In this document: one piece after another, positions 60,401 to 64,000 of the stretch
How positions within the stretch are numbered: the first letter of the stretch is position 1
Layout of the letters: each line of letters starts with the position of its first letter
Source: Rhea pennata
Taxonomy: Eukaryota > Chordata > Aves > Rheiformes > Rheidae
Direction of reading: 5' to 3'
Assembly: GCF_028389875.1 (NCBI RefSeq)
Contig: NC_084678.1
Span: 15,902,899 to 15,966,898 of the forward strand
DNA length: 64,000 nucleotides
Program-made: the position numbers and the translations under genes
The notes under the pieces: model-generated
What the model saw: the letters and a program-made list of their open reading frames with translations, nothing else
Told to the model about the DNA's origin: nothing
Database searches by the model: none

Positions 60401-63400
60401 GCCACTAAATAATTATAGCCCACAGGGAATCTTGTGGTGGAATGGAATTAAACAATCACCTGCAATTCTTTTGAGACGTAGAGCGAGATAAAAGGGAAGC
60501 ACTAGACTGGGGCTGAGATATAATCAAGCTGACAGTTTGCAGAGAGAAGTGCCTAGGTTAGGAGCACAGTTTCTCATAAGTTTAACCCCTTAACTGCAAA
60601 AATGCAACTGCTCGCCACTCAGCTGCTTGGTACTGAGACCTGTTACCCTTAGCTACATGGTTTTTACCAAGAGGGTGGAATGGGTCAGGCTGGCAGATGG
60701 TCCAATCTGCCATCCAGACAAGGCTTTACGCTTCAGATTTGTTTCTAATCTTAAAACTCAAGCATTTTTTTCCTCCTTTTTCCTCCTTTAAATATCAAAC
60801 ATTATCTCCCTCAGGTTCCCAGTTTCAGTGCGACACATCGGCAATGACTGATATTGTTCTGCTTGTGGATGGGTCTTGGAGCATTGGACGCAACAATTTC
60901 AAGCTAATTAAAGAGTTCCTGAGCACTTTGATTTCCCCATTCAATATCGCCCAGGACAAGATAAGAGTAGGTAGGAGACCTTCCTGTTTCCTGAGCTTGG
61001 GAAATTTATCTGAAAACATAGCTGTATTTGAAGATGCTGTGGTCTCTGTTCCTGTGTTTATGTGCTAATCTGAGCAGCTTTTATTCCTCTAGGCTGGGGT
61101 GTGACAGACCACTCTTGACAGCTTTTTCTGCCTGGTAGCAAGCTCTGGCCTCTAGTGGCTGTAAAAAACAGTTGTACAGTGAACAGAAGCAATGTCTTCT
61201 GATTAGCACCAAGTCAGGCATTTAGGGAGCACTCAATGCTCGGATACATTTAAGGTTTCCTGCCCAGCTATGACGAGGTGCTCAGTTTACACAGCAGTAA
61301 ACAGAATGTTGTTGGTGACACACTACAGTTGCTTTGGTTCAGAACAGTGCTGCTTTCAGTTCTGAGCGACACTCAGTCCAGCTGACAACACTGGGCAGCC
61401 TGTGCACGAAACAGGAGACCCTCAGTGCAAAAGCTTTGGTTGAAAATTTGGCTCATCTCAGCTAGAGAGAAAACTGACACAAGTATGGAGTGGAAAGGAG
61501 AAAGATTAAAAAGAGCAGAATGTACGTGGCCTTGGGGACAGTGCAAATCCTTCCTACTCCTTGCAGCTGCTTAGTTTGACCTGGGAGCATTCCTGAATGA
61601 TGCTGAGACATTGTCAGCTACTTCAGAGCACCACTGCAAGGGTAAGTAACACTGCACCCAATGAGACTTGAGGCATCACCTAGTTGTCTGTGTGCTTAGG
61701 ACCATGAAGAGAAGTGGAGCTGGAAACCAGGTCTGTTGGCCCCCAATACAGCACTCTATTCACTATTTTCTGTCATCCTACCATGACAAGCCTGTAAACT
61801 CCTCCTCCTGAAACCAGTCTCATCTTCTAGCTTGGCTTGCATGATGCTAATAGCTCTTGCCTTCCCCAGGGTTGTCTCAGTACAGCAGTGATCCCCGCAC
61901 AGAGTGGGATTTGAACACTTACACTACAAGGGAGGAGGTGCTGGAGGCCATGAGGAACTTGCGGTACAAGGGCGGCAACACATTTACAGGTAACTCCAGC
62001 TCTCAGATGTCTGCTAAATGGTTTTTAAGGCTGCAAGCCAGAAAGCTGTTCTCCTATGAGAATATCCTCCATGGGGAGCAAAGCTATTCTATGGCTAGAA
62101 AAAAAAAAGGAAAGGTTAAGGATTATCTGTGAGGCTTTAGTGTACCATCCTTCTGTGTTCCTCTCCAGGCCTTGCTTTGACCCATGTCTTGGAACAGAAT
62201 CTAAAACCAGAATCTGGTGCCCGAGTGGAGGCAGAGAAATTTGTGATCCTCTTGACTGATGGAAAATCCCAGGATGACGCCAACCTGGTTGCTCAGACCT
62301 TGAAAAGCATGGGTATAGAGATATTTGCCATTGGTAAGAACACAGCTATTGAAGAGCTATTAAGCTCTAGGAAAAGGCTAGACTACTTTCACTCATGTTC
62401 AAATTGAAGGCTATGTTTCTTCAACTTTGATAGGAGCAGCCTGAAGCTGTAAAACTAAGATAGTGGGCAGGACTGCGTTGCATTGTGGCTAAGATGAAAA
62501 TTAACTCGTTTATTCATCACACAGTGTTTTGAATGGGGATTTTGTTTGTTTAAAAAAAGTGAACGTGAACCGTTCCTATACATGCAGTGGGGGCACAGTT
62601 GCTCTGAGCTGTGTGGAAGGGTGAAATCAGGGCTGCATATGAGTGTAACAGGTTGAGTTGTCATCTGATGAAGCAAAACATCCTTAGAGGGTTAAGCAGT
62701 TAGTTTAGTTTCCATGGCTCTACCATTCATGTGAATGTTGTGAAAAGTGAATGTGAAGGAGGAGTAAACCCTGATCTACTCTCTCTAATGCTGTCTCTGA
62801 ACTGTGAAACAAAATCTGTGGTCTGTGGTAGGGCTTGATTTGCAGAGAGTTAATGAGAAAGGAGAGCAGAAGGGTAGGGACAAAGGATGCTCTGCACTGG
62901 TAAAGTTCTGCAAAATAAATGATGTGCTTTTATTCCATCTCCAACTCTTTGAAATACAATGTGATGTTCTGATGAACAACAGACTCTCTGTGGGGAATAC
63001 TGGCACCTCATAAATATAAAAAATGTTTATTCATTCACTTCTTCCCCCATCTATGCCAACTACATCCAAGGGTGAAAGATATCTGCCTTCCTGGTAGCAA
63101 AACCTGCAAGCGATGTGAAGGCAGGAAAACACAAGAAGGATTCACTAGACTGTCTCCAGGCCACAACAGACCTTTTGACCCCACAGAGTTTAAAGCCATT
63201 TCCAGACTGGACTGAGGCTGTAGCTTCAGAAAAGGCCAAGGCCATTCTTGGAAACCACCATCCCACTGGGAAGGTGGATAGCTCTGCTTGGAGAGCACAA
63301 GGATGTCCTCATTCTGGCCTTGTAAAAGCAACATGTAAACAGGGGGAGGCCTGAAAGCTGCTCGTCTCTGGGGAATTTTCTCAGTCTTGTTTTTTGCTTA

Positions 63401-64000
63401 CCAGGGGTGAAAAATGCTGATGAAGCAGAGCTGAAGCAGGTGGCCTCAGAGCCACTGGAGCTCACAGTGTACAACGTGCTGGATTTCCCCTTGCTGAGCT
63501 CTCTGGTTGGCAGGCTCATCCAGGTCTTGTGCATCAGGATCAAAGAGAAGAGGAACAGTGAAAACACAGGTGAAATGAAACCTGCTCTGTGTGGGCTTAG
63601 CTTCCTCCCTGCTGGCCATATGTCTTCCTCACCGCCTGGCTGGATCTTTTCTCCTATTTTTCCATCTATGAGCTCTACCATCTTCTCAGCTCTGCCTAAC
63701 TCTTCTCTCATGCTGGTCTCCTTGCTCAGCTCTGTTGCTGCCTGACAGTGCTCCTGCTTTGTCCTCTTTCTGGCCAGTTTCACATGTGGTCATTATTTTC
63801 TGCAAGACCCTTTGGATGTAGTTCTTCTCTCTTACTCGACTGCAGGCTTACTACTGTCTGTAACAAGCCACAGAGAGATGTTACCTATGTTTGTTTCCAA
63901 TCAGCTGCTCTCAATTGAGTTATCTATTCTTGGACTATGTGTCAGTATAGGCAAAGACTGTTCTTACTAGTGATTTGGATTGCTCTTAGTGGATATAAAT
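51424..64000 (+). CDS. COL20A1: COL20A1, collagen type XX alpha 1 chain (N-terminal 414 residues; gene continues past the window)
   Basis: Coding exons: 51424-51499, 54301-54411, 57057-57200, 57439-57597, 58872-59018, 60815-60970, 61870-61989, 62169-62333 and 63405-63569. All introns are GT-AG and every boundary is phase 1. Order of the product: signal peptide (1 to about 24), fibronectin III domain (about 27-110), Ser/Thr-rich linker (about 111-212) and von Willebrand A domain (about 219-405). MIDAS metal-binding residues are intact: DGSWS at 231-235, Thr302 in GGNTFTG and Asp335 in LLTDGK. Collagen XX is a secreted FACIT-type matrix collagen first described from chick embryo; further FN3 repeats, a thrombospondin-N-like domain and the triple helix should follow outside the window. 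FN3-then-VWA at the N-terminus separates it from collagen XIV, which starts similarly but is a different gene. The position after ARFGAP1 supports XX. Confidence 0.92.
51500..54300 (+). other. COL20A1 intron after the signal-peptide exon
   Basis: 2.8-kb intron; no repeat or exon recognised. Confidence 0.85.
54301..54411 (+). CDS. COL20A1: COL20A1 exon (FN3 domain, first half)
   Basis: Acceptor CTTCTCCTCCAG, donor GTATGT. It encodes [20 protein letters not shown] through [11 protein letters not shown], with the conserved Trp of FN3 strand B. Confidence 0.95.
54412..57056 (+). other. COL20A1 intron inside the first FN3 domain
   Basis: 2.6-kb intron carrying a CR1 3'-end fragment (56046-56127). 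Nothing else was recognised. Confidence 0.85.
56046..56127 (+). mobile_element. CR1 LINE 3'-end fragment
   Basis: GGTGATCCTGCTTGAGCAGG, then GGACTAGATGATCTCCAGAG, GTCCCTTCCAACCTCAACC and a TTCTATGATTCTGTG tail. This is the diagnostic CR1 3' UTR end, lightly diverged and extremely 5'-truncated. Confidence 0.93.
57057..57200 (+). CDS. COL20A1: COL20A1 exon (FN3 domain, second half)
   Basis: Acceptor ATCCTACCTCAG, donor GTAAGT. It encodes [20 protein letters not shown] then [15 protein letters not shown], containing the L-x-P-x-x-x-Y core of FN3. NGS is a potential N-glycosylation site. Confidence 0.95.
57439..57597 (+). CDS. COL20A1: COL20A1 exon (Ser/Thr-rich linker, part 1)
   Basis: Acceptor TGTTCCTGTAG, donor GTAGGT. 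It encodes 53 residues starting [18 protein letters not shown] and rich in Ser, Thr, Asn and Ala, with possible N-glycosylation sites NAS and NLT. No fold is evident. Symmetric 1-1 exon. Confidence 0.9.
57598..58871 (+). other. COL20A1 intron between linker exons
   Basis: 1.3-kb intron with nothing recognised. Confidence 0.85.
58872..59018 (+). CDS. COL20A1: COL20A1 exon (Ser/Thr-rich linker, part 2)
   Basis: Acceptor AAAGGTCTCAG (weak pyrimidine tract), donor GTGAGT. It encodes [20 protein letters not shown] then [15 protein letters not shown] and a Lys-rich end, a mucin-like hydrophilic linker. It is open only in the required phase-1 frame, but the weak acceptor makes optional inclusion plausible. 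Confidence 0.82.
59019..60814 (+). other. COL20A1 intron before the VWA domain
   Basis: 1.8-kb intron with nothing recognised. Confidence 0.85.
60815..60970 (+). CDS. COL20A1: COL20A1 exon (VWA domain, MIDAS DxSxS)
   Basis: Acceptor TATCTCCCTCAG, donor GTAGGA. It encodes [20 protein letters not shown], with the metal-site motif DGSWS, then helix 1 and DKIRV. Confidence 0.96.
60971..61869 (+). other. COL20A1 intron inside the VWA domain
   Basis: 0.9-kb intron with one CTCF-like motif (61146-61160). Confidence 0.85.
61146..61160 (-). promoter_or_regulatory. CTCF-like motif
   Basis: The minus strand reads AGCCACTAGAGGCCA, close to the CCASYAGRKGGC core with one mismatch. It lies in an intron of COL20A1. 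Motif match only. Confidence 0.3.
61870..61989 (+). CDS. COL20A1: COL20A1 exon (VWA domain, MIDAS Thr)
   Basis: Acceptor TTGCCTTCCCCAG, donor GTAACT. It encodes [20 protein letters not shown] through [11 protein letters not shown], typical of collagen XII/XIV/XX VWA domains. Confidence 0.96.
62169..62333 (+). CDS. COL20A1: COL20A1 exon (VWA domain, MIDAS Asp)
   Basis: Acceptor TTCCTCTCCAG, donor GTAAGA. It encodes [20 protein letters not shown] through [20 protein letters not shown] to GIEIFAI. Confidence 0.96.
62334..63404 (+). other. COL20A1 intron before the last VWA exon
   Basis: 1.1-kb intron with nothing recognised. Confidence 0.85.
63405..63569 (+). CDS. COL20A1: COL20A1 exon (end of VWA domain)
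   Basis: Acceptor TTTTGCTTACCAG, donor GTGAAA. It encodes [20 protein letters not shown] then [20 protein letters not shown] and a basic tail KRNSENT leading toward the next FN3 domain. The next exon lies beyond 64000. Confidence 0.95.
63570..64000 (+). other. COL20A1 intron, cut by the window end
   Basis: Intronic sequence after the GTGAAA donor. The open frames here are chance. Confidence 0.8.

Noticed and set aside
1-64000. CRISPR arrays, operons, phage or bacterial defence systems, tRNA or rRNA genes
   Set aside because: None is visible; the sequence is a vertebrate chromosome with spliced genes. I could not search systematically for snoRNA or miRNA folds by eye.

Overview
This is a vertebrate nuclear segment, almost certainly from a bird. 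It has compact GT-AG multi-exon genes, low interspersed-repeat density, CR1 LINE copies with the avian-type 3' tail, and a gene order that matches the ARFGAP1-COL20A1 neighbourhood (human 20q13.33; the chicken counterpart is chromosome 20). Nothing prokaryotic is present, and most open frames in the window are intronic or intergenic noise. The species cannot be fixed from the sequence alone.

Layout, all three genes on the + strand. (1) 1-6230: the last four coding exons and 3' UTR of ARFGAP1, the Golgi Arf1 GTPase-activating protein. They supply the second curvature-sensing (ALPS-type) helix and the Trp-rich tail. (2) 6231-23400: a 17-kb intergenic stretch with homopolymer tracts, a 26-bp tandem duplication and one well-formed candidate exon (14062-14133). 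(3) 23414-45312: a complete nine-exon gene for a 398-residue DEP-DEP-PDZ protein. It is a clear paralogue of DEPTOR, the mTOR-binding inhibitor. Its 8.9-kb intron 1 holds a perfect hairpin and AT-rich elements, intron 2 holds a possible DNA-transposon remnant, and intron 5 holds a 5'-truncated CR1 LINE. (4) 45313-51411: intergenic, with a large compound microsatellite. (5) 51412-64000: the 5' part of COL20A1 (collagen XX alpha 1). It covers the signal peptide, first fibronectin III domain, a Ser/Thr-rich linker and a complete von Willebrand A domain in nine exons that all end in phase 1; the gene continues past the window.

The most notable feature is the DEPTOR paralogue. In human the DEPTOR gene itself lies beside COL14A1 on 8q24, and COL14A1 is a close relative of COL20A1. 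The pair here (DEPTOR-like next to COL20A1) therefore looks like the sister block of DEPTOR-COL14A1 from the early vertebrate genome duplications. As far as I recall, no DEPTOR-family gene sits between ARFGAP1 and COL20A1 in human. The position matching the beta-TrCP phosphodegron of DEPTOR is altered, which predicts a differently regulated mTOR inhibitor.

The three genes do not form a pathway or operon. They are neighbours with independent roles: Golgi/endocytic Arf regulation, mTOR signalling and extracellular matrix. Exon boundaries were set by matching splice sites, reading phase and remembered family sequence, not by alignment software.
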